In this document: positions 16,558 to 25,672 of the stretch, one piece after another | Layout: every line of letters begins with the position of its first letter | Position numbering within the stretch: the first letter of the stretch is position 1 | Assembly: GCF_000242595.2 (NCBI RefSeq) | Contig: NC_017098.1 | Location: 1,116,001-1,180,000 of the forward strand | Reading direction: 5' to 3' | DNA length: 64,000 nucleotides | Source of the DNA: Spirochaeta africana DSM 8902 | GTDB taxonomy: Bacteria; Spirochaetota; Spirochaetia; DSM-27196; DSM-8902 | Position numbers and translations under genes: made by a program | The notes under the pieces: model-generated | What the model was told of the DNA's origin: nothing | Database searches by the model: none | Seen by the model: only the letters and a program-made list of their open reading frames with translations

Positions 16558-17357
16558 TGGTAACTCCCGAACCGTTCCGGAATAATCGGCTCCAGCTGCA
16601 GCGCGTCGGGGTCGCTTCGCTGCAGTTCCATCAATCCGTTGGTATCCCCGCTGTACTGCATTTGCCCGTTCTGCAGTACCAGGCAATGATCGGTATGCTG
16701 AATAATCTTTATCAGGTCATGGGTGCATATCACCAGACTGCAGCCGCGCTCACGCAGCTGCACCAGGTGACGGACCAGTTCATTGGCCCCGGGGTAGTCC
16801 AGCCCGGTAAATGGTTCATCCAGCAGCAGGGTATCGGCACCCCCGGCCAGCAGCCCGGCAATTACGGTGCGTCGCTGCTCACCGGTCGACAGGGAGTAGG
16901 GGTCCCGCTGCAGCAGATCCTGCAGGGCCAGGTCATGGATAAGCGGCTGTACCATCTCGATCGCCGTGGCTCGTCGTATGCCGCGATAGCGGAGGGAGAG
17001 GATAACATCATCAAGTACGGTACGCTCCACCAACTGATGCAGCGGATTCTGGAACAGCAGCCCGGTACGGCGGCGGATCTCGCGCAGCGACGACCGGAGC
17101 GGCTGACCACGGTAGCTGACCGCTCCCTCCCAGGCGGTGTGCAGCCCGGTCAGGATACGCAGCAGTATCGTCTTGCCGCTGCCGTTCGGTCCGGTCAGCA
17201 GCACCAGCCGGCCTGCCGGGATCTCCAGGCTGATGTTGTGCAGCAGTCTGGCGGGCTCTCCGGGTGCGGTCTGGTAATCCGGCGGGAAGGCGCTTACCCC
17301 GGCAAGCTCGAATACCGGGGCAGACTGGCAATCATGGGTGTCGATCCTGCTGGACAC
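16554..17357 (-). CDS. bioM: ECF transporter ATPase (BioM/CbiO)
   Basis: A 267-residue ABC ATPase. It has Walker A GPNGSGKT (about residues 58-65), a Q-loop LLFQNP, signature LSTGEQRR (about 156), Walker B TLLLDEP (about 177) and switch His in ICTHD. It belongs to the CbiO/EcfA class. It lies between bioY (5 bp away) and bioN (TTGA overlap), so it energises biotin uptake by BioY; group I ECF systems use one ATPase type as a homodimer. Confidence 0.88.
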   Translation of the reverse strand: MSSRIDTHDCQSAPVFELAGVSAFPPDYQTAPGEPARLLHNISLEIPAGRLVLLTGPNGSGKTILLRILTGLHTAWEGAVSYRGQPLRSSLREIRRRTGLLFQNPLHQLVERTVLDDVILSLRYRGIRRATAIEMVQPLIHDLALQDLLQRDPYSLSTGEQRRTVIAGLLAGGADTLLLDEPFTGLDYPGANELVRHLVQLRERGCSLVICTHDLIKIIQHTDHCLVLQNGQMQYSGDTNGLMELQRSDPDALQLEPIIPERFGSYH

Positions 17358-17362
17358 CGGGC

Positions 17363-17950
17363 TCAGATTCCCCGGCGCCGAAACAGCGGACGCATCAGCG
17401 CCGCACAGGCCACCGCTGCTGCCATTTTTATCACATCACCCATCAGAAACGGCAGCATGCCGGCGGCAACCGCCTCGCCCGGGGCCATCCCGGTAACAGC
17501 CGCCAGCTGGGTAACACCGCCAGCATATATAATCAGGGTGCCAACGATCACCGTCAGCAGATCTACCGCCGCGGTGCGTATCCGGCTGGTTTGCGGGATG
17601 CAGTTCTCGCATACCCGCTGCAGCCACGCGATGATTACCGCTGCTGGCAGAAAGGCCCACAGATAGCCGCCGGTTGGTCCCAGCAGGTGCCCGACCCCGC
17701 CGCTGCCGGCCGAGAAGACCGGCAGGCCGAATCCCCCCATGAGCAGGTATGCCCCCAGGGCAGCTGCGGCCCAGCCGGGAATCAGCACCAGCCCGGTCAG
17801 CAGTACGAACATCGTTTGCAGGGTAAAGGGCACCGGTCCGGCCGGTACCGAGATATATGATCCGGCTGCAATAGCTGCGCAGCACAGGGCAGCTGCCGCG
17901 ATCCGGTATATCCGCTGGGTGTCTACCAGCGAATCACTTGGTTTGGTCAT
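17363..17950 (-). CDS. bioY: Biotin transporter S component BioY
   Basis: A 195-residue six-helix membrane protein. It has the BioY signature SVPAGPVPFTLQTMFVLLTG (about residues 25-44), the GAYLLMGGFGLPVFS segment and GPTGGYLWAF. The ATG at 17950 has GAGGAGG 5 bases upstream. It is the first gene of the bioYMN operon, divergent from the carboxypeptidase gene. An inverted repeat in the divergent region may be the regulatory site. Confidence 0.9.
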   Translation of the reverse strand: MTKPSDSLVDTQRIYRIAAAALCCAAIAAGSYISVPAGPVPFTLQTMFVLLTGLVLIPGWAAAALGAYLLMGGFGLPVFSAGSGGVGHLLGPTGGYLWAFLPAAVIIAWLQRVCENCIPQTSRIRTAAVDLLTVIVGTLIIYAGGVTQLAAVTGMAPGEAVAAGMLPFLMGDVIKMAAAVACAALMRPLFRRRGI

Positions 17951-17974
17951 GAACTCCTCCTCGGCGCATAGTAC

Positions 17975-17991
17975 CAAAGCATACAGCTTTG
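17975..17991. promoter_or_regulatory. Inverted repeat between bioY and dacF
   Basis: CAAAGC-ATACA-GCTTTG is a perfect 6-bp inverted repeat with a 5-bp centre. It sits in the 58-bp divergent region just before the dacF -10 box and may be the operator for the biotin-uptake operon. It does not look like a classical BirA box. Confidence 0.3.
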
Positions 17992-18000
17992 TGCTACAAT
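17992..18000 (+). promoter_or_regulatory. Extended -10 promoter of dacF
   Basis: TGC-TACAAT is an extended -10 element. The start codon is at 18009, so transcription would start within one or two bases of the ATG. No Shine-Dalgarno is present, pointing to a leaderless or nearly leaderless mRNA. Confidence 0.5.
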
Positions 18001-18008
18001 CCGCCGCT

Positions 18009-19334
18009 ATGCAAAAACACCCTCGTTTTACCGCTGTCATGATGTTTGCTGTAGTGGTTCTGTTTGCCGGGAGTCTGTCCGGCTACGCTGCAGCGCCCGA
18101 CGACTGGGCTGATTCAGCTTTTCTGCCGCCGTCCGTTCCGGAAAGCCTTGATGCTGCCGCGGCAGCGGTGCTGCTGGACGCAGAAACCGGGGCCGTACTG
18201 TATGCACACAATCGCGACGAGGTAATGCCGCCGGCATCGCTGGTCAAGCTGATTGTGATGAACGCCCTGCTGGATGAGGTTGCCGAAGGGCGGCTCGGGC
18301 TGTATCAGGATATCCCGATCCCGCCCGAGGCCTGGGCCCAGAACGCGCCGCCGCGTTCTTCGCTGATGTTCCTCGGCCCGGGGCAGCGGGTGAGTCTGCA
18401 CGAACTGCTGCTGGGACTGGCGATTCCCAGCGGCAATGATGCCGCGGTTGCGGCAGCCCTGCTGCTGGAAGACTCGGTGCCGGCCTTTGTAGAGCGGGTG
18501 AACCGTGACCTTGCTGATCGGGGATATCGATATACCCGTCTGGTCGAGCCGTCCGGCTACAGCCGGGACAACACGACCACCGCCGAGGAGTTTGCCCGTT
18601 TTGCCCGTTCCTACGTGCTGCGGCATCCCGAGGCTATTGAGCGCTATCATGCGGTGCGCCAGTTCGGGTATCCGCAGCTCGAGAACCTCCTGCATGGCAA
18701 CAACGAGCATGTCATTATGCAGCAGAACTACAACCGCCTGCTGTGGATCATGCCGGAGGCAGACGGACTCAAGACAGGAACAATCCCCTCGGTGGGCTTT
18801 AATCTGGCAGCAACCGCCCGGCGTGATGGGCGGCGACTGATTGCGGTGGTGTTAGGTGTTCAGGCCGACACCCCCCAGGAGGGCAACAATCTGCGTGCTG
18901 AGGTCTCCCGTGATCTGCTGGAATACGGGTTTCGCGAGTTTACAGCAGCAGAACCACGTCTGCCGGATCCCGGCATGGTACGACTCTATGGTGCATCCCA
19001 GCCGCAGCTGCCGTTGTACATCGATGCCCCCTGGGCCAGGCAGGCCACAGAGGGTGGACCAGTTCCGATCATGGTACCGGTTGAACTTGCCGGAAGTATC
19101 CAGGCCGAATACGAGATCCATCGCCGGATTCGCGGGGCGGTACCAGCCGGGGCAGTCCTTGGCAGGATCGTGTTCACCGCCGGGGGGCAGGAGGTCTTTC
19201 AGGCACCGATCCGGGCTGGTGATTCGGCCGCTGCCGGACGCTGGTGGCAGCGGCTGCGGGACTGGTTCCGCCTGTTGTGGGAGCGCCTGCAGGGACAGCC
19301 CTGGCCTGCGCTGCTGTATGATCTGTCGATTTGA
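18009..19334 (+). CDS. dacF: D-alanyl-D-alanine carboxypeptidase (DacF/PBP5-like)
   Basis: A 441-residue exported penicillin-binding protein. A signal peptide (about 1-28) precedes the S11 peptidase domain with SxxK as PASLVKL (about residue 77), SxN as SGN (about 141) and KTG as LKTGT (about 258). The C-terminal domain (about 300-400) matches the PBP5 domain, and a final amphipathic, tryptophan-rich helix (WWQRLRDWFRLLWERL) can anchor it to the inner membrane. It trims D-Ala from peptidoglycan stem peptides in the periplasm. No ribosome site is visible. Confidence 0.88.
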   Translation: MQKHPRFTAVMMFAVVVLFAGSLSGYAAAPDDWADSAFLPPSVPESLDAAAAAVLLDAETGAVLYAHNRDEVMPPASLVKLIVMNALLDEVAEGRLGLYQDIPIPPEAWAQNAPPRSSLMFLGPGQRVSLHELLLGLAIPSGNDAAVAAALLLEDSVPAFVERVNRDLADRGYRYTRLVEPSGYSRDNTTTAEEFARFARSYVLRHPEAIERYHAVRQFGYPQLENLLHGNNEHVIMQQNYNRLLWIMPEADGLKTGTIPSVGFNLAATARRDGRRLIAVVLGVQADTPQEGNNLRAEVSRDLLEYGFREFTAAEPRLPDPGMVRLYGASQPQLPLYIDAPWARQATEGGPVPIMVPVELAGSIQAEYEIHRRIRGAVPAGAVLGRIVFTAGGQEVFQAPIRAGDSAAAGRWWQRLRDWFRLLWERLQGQPWPALLYDLSI

Positions 19335-19379
19335 CAGCCCGTTTCCGGTCTTTTAGAGTTTATCCAGGAGGGTGCGCTG

Positions 19380-20417
19380 ATGCGAGGGCTTGTGCTGCTT
19401 CTTCTGGGGTGTGTCGTGACCGGTGTGCTGTCGCCGCAGGCAGAACCCGGCCGCATCGCCCGGCAGACCTACTCGATTCTTTTTATTGATTCCCAGGTTG
19501 GTGCCCCGTATGATGCCCTCCGCTCAGCCATGGTGCAGGAACTGCAGGCGCTGGGCTACGACCCGCTGTTTAACCTGACTATCGAGCATCACTCCCTGGG
19601 CAACCAGGCCGCCGCCGTTCGTCGGATACTCCAGGAGCAGCAGGATGGCCATAACCTGATCTTCGTGAACGGCACCGTCGCCGCCATCGGGGTACGCGAT
19701 GCCCTGGAGCAGAATCCGGGGCTGGGCAGGGGCCTGCCGGTGTTCTTCGGGAACATTACCGACCCGGTAGGGCTGGGCTTGATCCGCGGCTTTGACGAAC
19801 CTCCGCCGGGGCGGTATACCGGGTTGGGGTACGCTGTTCCTGCAGTTGATCGGCTGCGATTTGTCCGAAAGCTGCTGCCGGATGCACGTCACCTGGTGGT
19901 TGTACATACCGAAATGCCGCAATCCATCGCCTACCGACAGATGCTGGAACAGGCCCTGCAGGAACCCGACCTGGCGGACCTGGTTATTCATTATCGCAGC
20001 GTGCCGTTTGTCGGCGGGGAGCGCGGCTATCGGCGCAGTGTGCAGCTGGCACGCACCCATGTTACGGGTATGGCAGACATCGCCGATGTGTTCCTCTCGC
20101 CGAATGACCAGATGGGTATCCACCCGAGCTTTCCCGGTATGGTTGCCGAGGCAGCGTCGGTACCGCTGATTGGTATAGATGTACGCGAGGTGCGGGAGAA
20201 CAACGGGGCGCTGGCGGCTATCTATAACTCGATACCCGATGCCGGGATCATAGCCGCCACCATGGTTCACCGCTATCTGTCCGGTGAGGATATCCGTTCC
20301 ATATACCCCCAGCTGCCGCCTCAGCGGATTGCCATCCATGCCGGCCTGGCCCGGCGTTATGGTATCGAGCTGTCGCCCGGGCTGCTGGACAGACCGGAGG
20401 TAGAGCTTGTCCAGTAG
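19380..20417 (+). CDS. Periplasmic ABC-type binding protein (ABC_sub_bind family)
   Basis: A 345-residue exported protein with an N-terminal hydrophobic signal and a two-lobe periplasmic-binding fold of the pfam04392 type: ILFIDSQVGAPYDALRSAM, IFVNGTVAAIGVRDAL, LPVFFGNITDPVGLGL, LLPDARHLVVVH, DVFLSPNDQMGIHPSF and AGIIAATMVHRYLSGEDI. AGGAGGG precedes the ATG. Homologues serve ABC importers (TrpX-like) or feed ligand signals to sensor kinases. Here it overlaps a histidine kinase gene by 11 bp and no transporter is nearby, so a sensory role is likelier (inference). Confidence 0.8.
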   Translation: MRGLVLLLLGCVVTGVLSPQAEPGRIARQTYSILFIDSQVGAPYDALRSAMVQELQALGYDPLFNLTIEHHSLGNQAAAVRRILQEQQDGHNLIFVNGTVAAIGVRDALEQNPGLGRGLPVFFGNITDPVGLGLIRGFDEPPPGRYTGLGYAVPAVDRLRFVRKLLPDARHLVVVHTEMPQSIAYRQMLEQALQEPDLADLVIHYRSVPFVGGERGYRRSVQLARTHVTGMADIADVFLSPNDQMGIHPSFPGMVAEAASVPLIGIDVREVRENNGALAAIYNSIPDAGIIAATMVHRYLSGEDIRSIYPQLPPQRIAIHAGLARRYGIELSPGLLDRPEVELVQ

Positions 20418-21783
20418 CGCACCGCCTGCTGCAGGCAGAAAACGTATACGCACCAATCTGCAGCTCAAGATGGTTCTGATGCTGATTACCATCCTGAGTG
20501 TGGTGATGATTGCCGGGGGGGGCTTCTCTATTGCCTCGGTACGGGCCGAGGGAACCCGGCTTGTACAGGAACGTGCCGGCCGGATTGTGCTGCGACTGGA
20601 GAACGCCCTGCGCATCCCGCTGTGGGGATACAACATGGAGGCGGCCGGCAGCTACATCCTGGCGGAGCTGAACGACCCCGATCTGGTCTGGGTGATTGTC
20701 CGCGAGTCGGACGATGAGGATACACTCTGGCTTGCCTATATCCGCGATCGGGACCGCACGCACCGGGTGGTGACTACCGAGGATGGGCTGCGCCAGCACC
20801 TCCCGCCGGCTCCGATCGTCCAGCGTGGCCAGATTCGCTACCAGCAATCCCGGATCGGGAATCTCAGTATCGGGTATTCAGATACCGGGGTGCGTGCCGA
20901 TCTGCGCCGCAGTATCTATCAGATTATCGGATGGGTGATCGCGATGGGTGCCGTAATCGCCCTCGGGATCACCCTGTTGCTGAGGATCATGGTTATGCGG
21001 CCGGTAAACCGGCTGATGGACAGAATCCACACCATTACGGGGGACACCGGTGCTCCGGTGAATTCCGGAGATGAGATGGTTCAGCTGCTGCAGGCGTTCG
21101 ATACGATGATAGCCCGTATCCGACACCGGGAAGATGAACTGCAAGGTTCCCTTGCCGAGCGCGAGGTACTGTTGAAAGAGGTCCATCACCGGGTAAAAAA
21201 CAATTTCCAGATACTGGCCGGGTTGTTACATTTGCAGATCGACACGGTGCCGACCGAGGCCCGGACCGCTTTGCAGGATGCCTACCAACGGATCTCCTCG
21301 ATGGCCCTGGTTCACGAAAAGCTGTACGAATCCGAGGGGCTGCAGTGTATCGAGTTCTCCGGGTATCTCTATGAACTGATCGGAATCCTGGACAGCGCAA
21401 CCGGCAGCGGCCGTTTGCAGATTATCATCGAGGCCGAAGCGGTGCAGCTTGATCTGGATACCGCTGTCTCGCTGGGATTGATACTGAACGAAGCTGTTGC
21501 CAATGCGATCCGCCATGCCAATGCCGACAGCCTCACGGTTTCTGCATATCAGGAGAACGGCGTTCTGACCGTCGAGGTCTGTGATGATGGTGCGGGCTTC
21601 CCGGCGGAGGTCGATCCGGCTACCGCGACATCCCTGGGGCTGCAGCTCATCCGGTTGCTGAGTGAACAGCTGCGGGGCGAGTATTATATCGGGCCTCGTG
21701 CCGACAACCTCTCCGGCACCTGTGCCAGGATACGCATTCCGATGGGAGATGCCCAGCCGCGGCAAGGAGCGGACAGAGAATGA
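20407..21783 (+). CDS. Sensor histidine kinase, HisKA_2 type
   Basis: A 458-residue membrane histidine kinase. TM helices lie at about 20-45 and 178-200 around a periplasmic domain. A HAMP-like linker follows (MRPVNRLMDRIHTITGD). The phosphoacceptor box is LLKEVHHRVKNNFQIL (His about residue 262), of the HisKA_2/HWE class, and the ATPase domain has LNEAVANAIRHA (N box), VCDDGAGFP (G1) and SLGLQLIRLL (G2). The TTG at 20407 is chosen for GGAGG 6 bases upstream. It overlaps the gene before it by 11 bp and the next kinase by 4 bp. No response regulator is in the operon. Confidence 0.88.
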   Translation: MSSSAPPAAGRKRIRTNLQLKMVLMLITILSVVMIAGGGFSIASVRAEGTRLVQERAGRIVLRLENALRIPLWGYNMEAAGSYILAELNDPDLVWVIVRESDDEDTLWLAYIRDRDRTHRVVTTEDGLRQHLPPAPIVQRGQIRYQQSRIGNLSIGYSDTGVRADLRRSIYQIIGWVIAMGAVIALGITLLLRIMVMRPVNRLMDRIHTITGDTGAPVNSGDEMVQLLQAFDTMIARIRHREDELQGSLAEREVLLKEVHHRVKNNFQILAGLLHLQIDTVPTEARTALQDAYQRISSMALVHEKLYESEGLQCIEFSGYLYELIGILDSATGSGRLQIIIEAEAVQLDLDTAVSLGLILNEAVANAIRHANADSLTVSAYQENGVLTVEVCDDGAGFPAEVDPATATSLGLQLIRLLSEQLRGEYYIGPRADNLSGTCARIRIPMGDAQPRQGADRE

Positions 21784-23540
21784 GAATCAGTCGCAAGTTC
21801 AGGTACAGGCTTACCCTCGTCGGGATCGCGATCGCCCTTGTGCTGACGGGAGCCACCCTGGGGACCACGCATTTCTCCCGGCTGCGTGCAGAGACGTACG
21901 CCACCCAGCTGGAGGCGCAGACCATGCAGGCTGAGCGGGTTGCCCAGGATATCTATGCACAGATACTGGTAAAACAGCAGCTTCTGCAGGATCTGGCACG
22001 CCTGCCCGCGGTGCGCGCTCTGGCGTCCACCATGCCGGACAGCAATCGGGAGCAGGACTTTCTGCAGAATCCCCATTATCTGCCAGTGCAGCAGCTGTTT
22101 GAGCTGTTCCTTCAGGAGGAGAATGTGGATTTCCTGTTTATGGGGAGCGTCCACAGCTCGTACTGGATCGGGGATCAGTGGTATGACATGGCAGACGACT
22201 ACGATGCACAGTCACGCAACTGGTTCCTTCGCCCGCAGGAGCGAATGGGACTGTATGTCTCGCCGCCGTATCCTCCGACCAATGCACCGGAAACCCGGGT
22301 GATTACCCTCAATTTTCCGATTCTGGAGGATCAACGCTTCATCGGGTCGATCGGGCTGGATATGCGTATGACAGACATATTCTCGCGGCTGGAGTATCTC
22401 AGTCGGACAACCGGGGATACCTATTCGCTGCACAGCCTGAACCCGCGTCGCGGTGAGGACGAATACTATCTTATCTATCACCCGGAATACTCGATGCTGG
22501 ACGACACCCTGCTGGTCCAGGCTTATCTTGATCGCGGGCTCCAGGAGGATCAGGTGGCACCGGTGCTCCAGCAGCTGCTCAGCGGTCAGCCGCTGGAGCT
22601 GGTCTACCGGGATGCTGCCGGTATGCGGCGAACCATCGTAAAGCGCACGGTGCCGCAGACCGATTGGGCGGTGCTGATTGACTATGCACGGCCGGACACC
22701 GAGGCGTATCTGAGTGCGTACGTTATAGCTATGGTACTGATCCTGCTGCTTATCGGTGGACTGGTGATGGGGATTGCGGTGGCGATCATGCGTTTGCGCA
22801 CCGGCAACCGTCTGCTGCGAGGCACCCTGCAACAGCTGGTTGCGGCACAGGATCAGCTGCTGGAGTCTTCCCGCAATGCCGCGCTTGCGGACGTGATTAT
22901 GGGGTTGGCTCATGAAATAAACACCCCGCTGGGTAATGCGGTAATGGTTGAATCGGTAATCTCTGAACAGCTGGATGAGGATCCCCGGGCAATCAAAACC
23001 ACCCTGCCGCTGCTGCGCGAGTCGTTGCAGCGAATCGGTCGCCTGGTCGGCCGCTTCAAGGAGCTGCAGGTAACAACCCAGGCACGTGGCCCGGGTAAAA
23101 CCCCGCTGGCCGGGATTATCCGGCAGGAGTTTCAGCTGGCCACTACGCAGAATCCGGCCGAGGGAATACGGCTGGAGCTGCAGATGCCGAAGGATACCCC
23201 CCTGGTACCGGAAGAGTTTCATGTGATTTTTCATGAACTGATCACCAACTCCCTGGTACACAGCTTTGGCTCCGGTGCCACACCGACCGGAGCAATTCAT
23301 GTGGCGTTTCAGCAGACTGCTGATGGGATTCAGCTGGAGTATCGCGATACCGGGACACCGGTGTCAGCAGAGATCAGACGAACCCTGTTCGATCCCTTTG
23401 TGACCACGGCGCGGTTTACCGGCCGGATCGGTCTGGGGCTGTTTATCGTCAGCGGCATCGTTCGCAATCTGCTGGGCGGGACAATCGAGTATCAACCCGG
23501 CTATAACGGGAACGGGAATACCTTTCGCATTATCTGGTAA
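21780..23540 (+). CDS. Sensor histidine kinase with extracytoplasmic dCache-like domain
   Basis: A 586-residue kinase. A TM helix near residues 10-30 and another near 318-340 flank a large periplasmic domain with Cache features (YDAQSRNWFLRPQERMGLYVSPPY, LNFPILEDQRFIGSIGLDM). The kinase core has the H box GLAHEINTPLGNAV (about residue 380), the N box FHELITNSLVHSF, a G1-like YRDTGTPV and G2 GRIGLGLFIVSGIV. The start ATG overlaps the previous stop as ATGA. Two kinases of different classes in one operon with a binding protein suggest one signal feeding two outputs. Confidence 0.88.
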   Translation: MRISRKFRYRLTLVGIAIALVLTGATLGTTHFSRLRAETYATQLEAQTMQAERVAQDIYAQILVKQQLLQDLARLPAVRALASTMPDSNREQDFLQNPHYLPVQQLFELFLQEENVDFLFMGSVHSSYWIGDQWYDMADDYDAQSRNWFLRPQERMGLYVSPPYPPTNAPETRVITLNFPILEDQRFIGSIGLDMRMTDIFSRLEYLSRTTGDTYSLHSLNPRRGEDEYYLIYHPEYSMLDDTLLVQAYLDRGLQEDQVAPVLQQLLSGQPLELVYRDAAGMRRTIVKRTVPQTDWAVLIDYARPDTEAYLSAYVIAMVLILLLIGGLVMGIAVAIMRLRTGNRLLRGTLQQLVAAQDQLLESSRNAALADVIMGLAHEINTPLGNAVMVESVISEQLDEDPRAIKTTLPLLRESLQRIGRLVGRFKELQVTTQARGPGKTPLAGIIRQEFQLATTQNPAEGIRLELQMPKDTPLVPEEFHVIFHELITNSLVHSFGSGATPTGAIHVAFQQTADGIQLEYRDTGTPVSAEIRRTLFDPFVTTARFTGRIGLGLFIVSGIVRNLLGGTIEYQPGYNGNGNTFRIIW

Positions 23541-23567
23541 AAATTTCATTGCACCGCAAATAATCTC

Positions 23568-23596
23568 TTGACCATTCATGTCTATGGTTATATAGT
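23568..23596 (+). promoter_or_regulatory. Promoter of the GntR-ABC operon
   Basis: TTGACC (23568-23573), a 17-bp spacer and TATAGT (23591-23596). The surrounding sequence holds short inverted repeats (CTAT...ATAG and TATA...TATA), as expected for autoregulation by a YtrA-type GntR protein. Confidence 0.6.
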
Positions 23597-23633
23597 TAAG
23601 TGTATAGGCAAATAACCTACAGGAAGGTTCGGC

Positions 23634-24005
23634 ATGAATGAAAGGTTAGGTACCGACAGCCCGTTGTTTCTGCAGATAAAACAAAAGATCGAGGACATGA
23701 TTGTCAGCGGCAGTCTGCAGGCCGGGGATCAGGTGCCTTCATCTACCAACTTGGTAAATTTTTACCAGGTCAATCACCTGACGGTGCTCAAGGGGATGAA
23801 TCTGTTGGTAGATGAGGGAGTCATTTACAAAAAACGTGGGGTGGGGATGTTTGTCGCCGATGACGCGCGCATCCGGCTGCTCCAGCAGCGTCGTGAACAG
23901 CTGAGCGATCAGTTTATCCGACCGCTGCTGCGCGAGGCTCGCTATCTGGAGGTCTCGCTGCCGGAGCTTGTCACCATGATCACGAACTGCGCCAAGGAGG
24001 AATAA
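23634..24005 (+). CDS. GntR-family regulator, YtrA subfamily
   Basis: A 123-residue protein: a winged HTH (SPLFLQIKQKIEDMIVSGSLQAGDQVPSS ... VNHLTVLKGMNLLVDEGVIYKKRGVGMFV) followed by a short C-terminal helix pair and no ligand-binding domain. This short form is the YtrA subfamily, which typically represses an adjacent ABC transporter operon. AGGAAGG precedes the ATG. The ATPase gene follows directly, so autoregulation of the operon is likely. Confidence 0.88.
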   Translation: MNERLGTDSPLFLQIKQKIEDMIVSGSLQAGDQVPSSTNLVNFYQVNHLTVLKGMNLLVDEGVIYKKRGVGMFVADDARIRLLQQRREQLSDQFIRPLLREARYLEVSLPELVTMITNCAKEE

Positions 24006-24006
24006 C

Positions 24007-24900
24007 ATGAGGTGCGAGGCTGAATTTCTGGACGTTACCCTGAGGTATGGTAAGACTACCGCGCTGGATGCAGTGTCCTGCTGTCTGCAGCCCGGTACCA
24101 CCTATGGGCTGATCGGGCGCAATGGTGCCGGCAAGACCAGCATGCTGTCGCTGCTGGCATCCTGTCGCCGCCCCAGCAGCGGGACGGTACGTATTGGCGG
24201 TGAGGAGCCCTTCGAGAATGCCAACCGTATGGGAGAGGTGCATCTTGTGTACTCACGGGATATGAGTGAAGAGGATGACAGCATTCGGGTTACCCTGGAA
24301 CATGCTGCCCGCTATCGTCCCGGGTTTGACATGGCGTATGCCCGTGATCTCCTTTCGCGGTTCCGGCTCGATCCGGCAAAACCCCTGAACAAGCTGTCGG
24401 TAGGGATGCAAGCCGCGGTGAATGTTGTTGAGGGGCTTGCCTCGGGTGCCGCCATTACCCTGTTCGACGAGGTACACCATGGCATGGATGCCCCCTCGCG
24501 GCAGCTGTTTTACGAGGCTCTCATCGAGGCCCGCCAGGACAGCGACCGGATCATCGTGCTGTCGACCCATCTGGTCTCGGAGATGGCATATCTGTTTGAT
24601 CAGGTGATGGTACTGGATCGGGGCAGGATGGTGATCGATGAACCATACGATACCGTGGTGGACCGCGGGGTTACGGTAACCGGCCCGGCCGCAGAGGTCG
24701 ACAGCTTTTCCGGCAGCTACACCGTTATAGACCGGAAAACACTGGGCGGCACCGCAGCAGTCATGCTGTACGGCAGCCTGTCCGCTCGGGAGCGGGCAGA
24801 GGCATCGGCGCGAGGGCTTGAACTGTCACCGGTTTCGCTGCAGGAGCTGTTCATACATCTGACCAAAGAGGAGAATGCATATGCGATCAATCAATCCTAA
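24007..24900 (+). CDS. ABC transporter ATPase (YtrB-like)
   Basis: A 297-residue ATPase. It has Walker A GRNGAGKT (about 38-45), a weakly conserved signature region (LNKLSVGMQAAVNV, where S-V-G-M replaces the usual SGGQ), Walker B ITLFDEV (about 157, with Val in place of Pro in the usual DEP) and a switch His in STHL. The divergent signature is usual in YtrB-like ATPases. It is coupled to the GntR gene upstream and overlaps the permease start by 20 bp. Confidence 0.85.
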   Translation: MRCEAEFLDVTLRYGKTTALDAVSCCLQPGTTYGLIGRNGAGKTSMLSLLASCRRPSSGTVRIGGEEPFENANRMGEVHLVYSRDMSEEDDSIRVTLEHAARYRPGFDMAYARDLLSRFRLDPAKPLNKLSVGMQAAVNVVEGLASGAAITLFDEVHHGMDAPSRQLFYEALIEARQDSDRIIVLSTHLVSEMAYLFDQVMVLDRGRMVIDEPYDTVVDRGVTVTGPAAEVDSFSGSYTVIDRKTLGGTAAVMLYGSLSARERAEASARGLELSPVSLQELFIHLTKEENAYAINQS

Positions 24901-25609
24901 ACACCTGGTACGTGTCGGCATGGATGTGTACGGACAGTACCTGATCTGGACTGCCTGGGCAGTCGGGGTGCTGATTGTCGGGTTTCTGCTGGCCCTGCCG
25001 TTCTTTGCCCCCCTGCGCAGCCTCGAGGTAAGTGCACTGGCGCTACTGAACGAACCGGCACATATCTATCTGATGATCATCGGGATTATTACCGGGGTCT
25101 ATGTCATGCCGTACTTTACCAGGCAGGGGGTAACCCGTCACAGCTATTTCTGGGGCAACCTGCTGGCAGTACTGGCGCTGGCGGTTACCATTCAGCTGAT
25201 CGGGGGCGGACTGCAGCTGATCGCCCTGCTGGCAGAGGCGATAACCCCTTTCCAGGCAGGTCGCGAACTGACCGTGTATCTGGGACAGAACCTGGGGCTT
25301 GCCCGTACCATCGGTATTTCCATACTGGTACATACCGCACGGTTTCTGATGGGCTGGATTATCGGGTTTGCGTTCTATCGCTTTCGCGGATTCGGCGGCT
25401 TTCTGAGCATTGTGTCGACACTGATCATTTTCGCCGTCATGAGCATACTCTGGGAAGAGGGCGGGGTAATCAGCATCCACGGTGTACCCCTGGTGCTGCA
25501 GCTCGACCTGTCGCTCGGTACCGCCGTGCTGCTGACCCTGGGGCTGCTTGTACTACAGACAACCGCGTTGTTCCTGATGATCCGCCGTACACCGATCAAG
25601 GTTCAGTAG
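24881..25609 (+). CDS. ABC transporter permease (YtrC-like membrane protein)
   Basis: A 242-residue membrane protein with about six TM segments (AVGVLIVGFLLALPFFAPL, IYLMIIGIITGVYVMPYF, NLLAVLALAVTIQLIGGGLQLIALL, then three more). The short cytoplasmic motif TRQGVTRHSYFWGN is typical of permeases of GntR-linked ABC systems. The ATG at 24881 is chosen because GAGGAG is 7 bases upstream; the ATG at 24875 is only 1 base from it. Substrate unknown; such systems often respond to cell-wall antibiotics. Confidence 0.75.
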   Translation: MRSINPKHLVRVGMDVYGQYLIWTAWAVGVLIVGFLLALPFFAPLRSLEVSALALLNEPAHIYLMIIGIITGVYVMPYFTRQGVTRHSYFWGNLLAVLALAVTIQLIGGGLQLIALLAEAITPFQAGRELTVYLGQNLGLARTIGISILVHTARFLMGWIIGFAFYRFRGFGGFLSIVSTLIIFAVMSILWEEGGVISIHGVPLVLQLDLSLGTAVLLTLGLLVLQTTALFLMIRRTPIKVQ

Positions 25610-25623
25610 CAACCGGGTGTATA

Positions 25624-25667
25624 CCGCTGGTACCCTGCTGATCAGCCGGCAGGGTACATATCAGCGG
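25624..25667. terminator. Long hairpin between convergent genes
   Basis: GTACCCTGC (25630-25638) pairs with GCAGGGTAC (25649-25657), and outer arms CCGCTG (25624-25629) and CAGCGG (25662-25667) extend it. It separates convergent genes but has no U-tract on either strand, so a termination role is only probable. Confidence 0.5.
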
Positions 25668-25672
25668 GGTGC

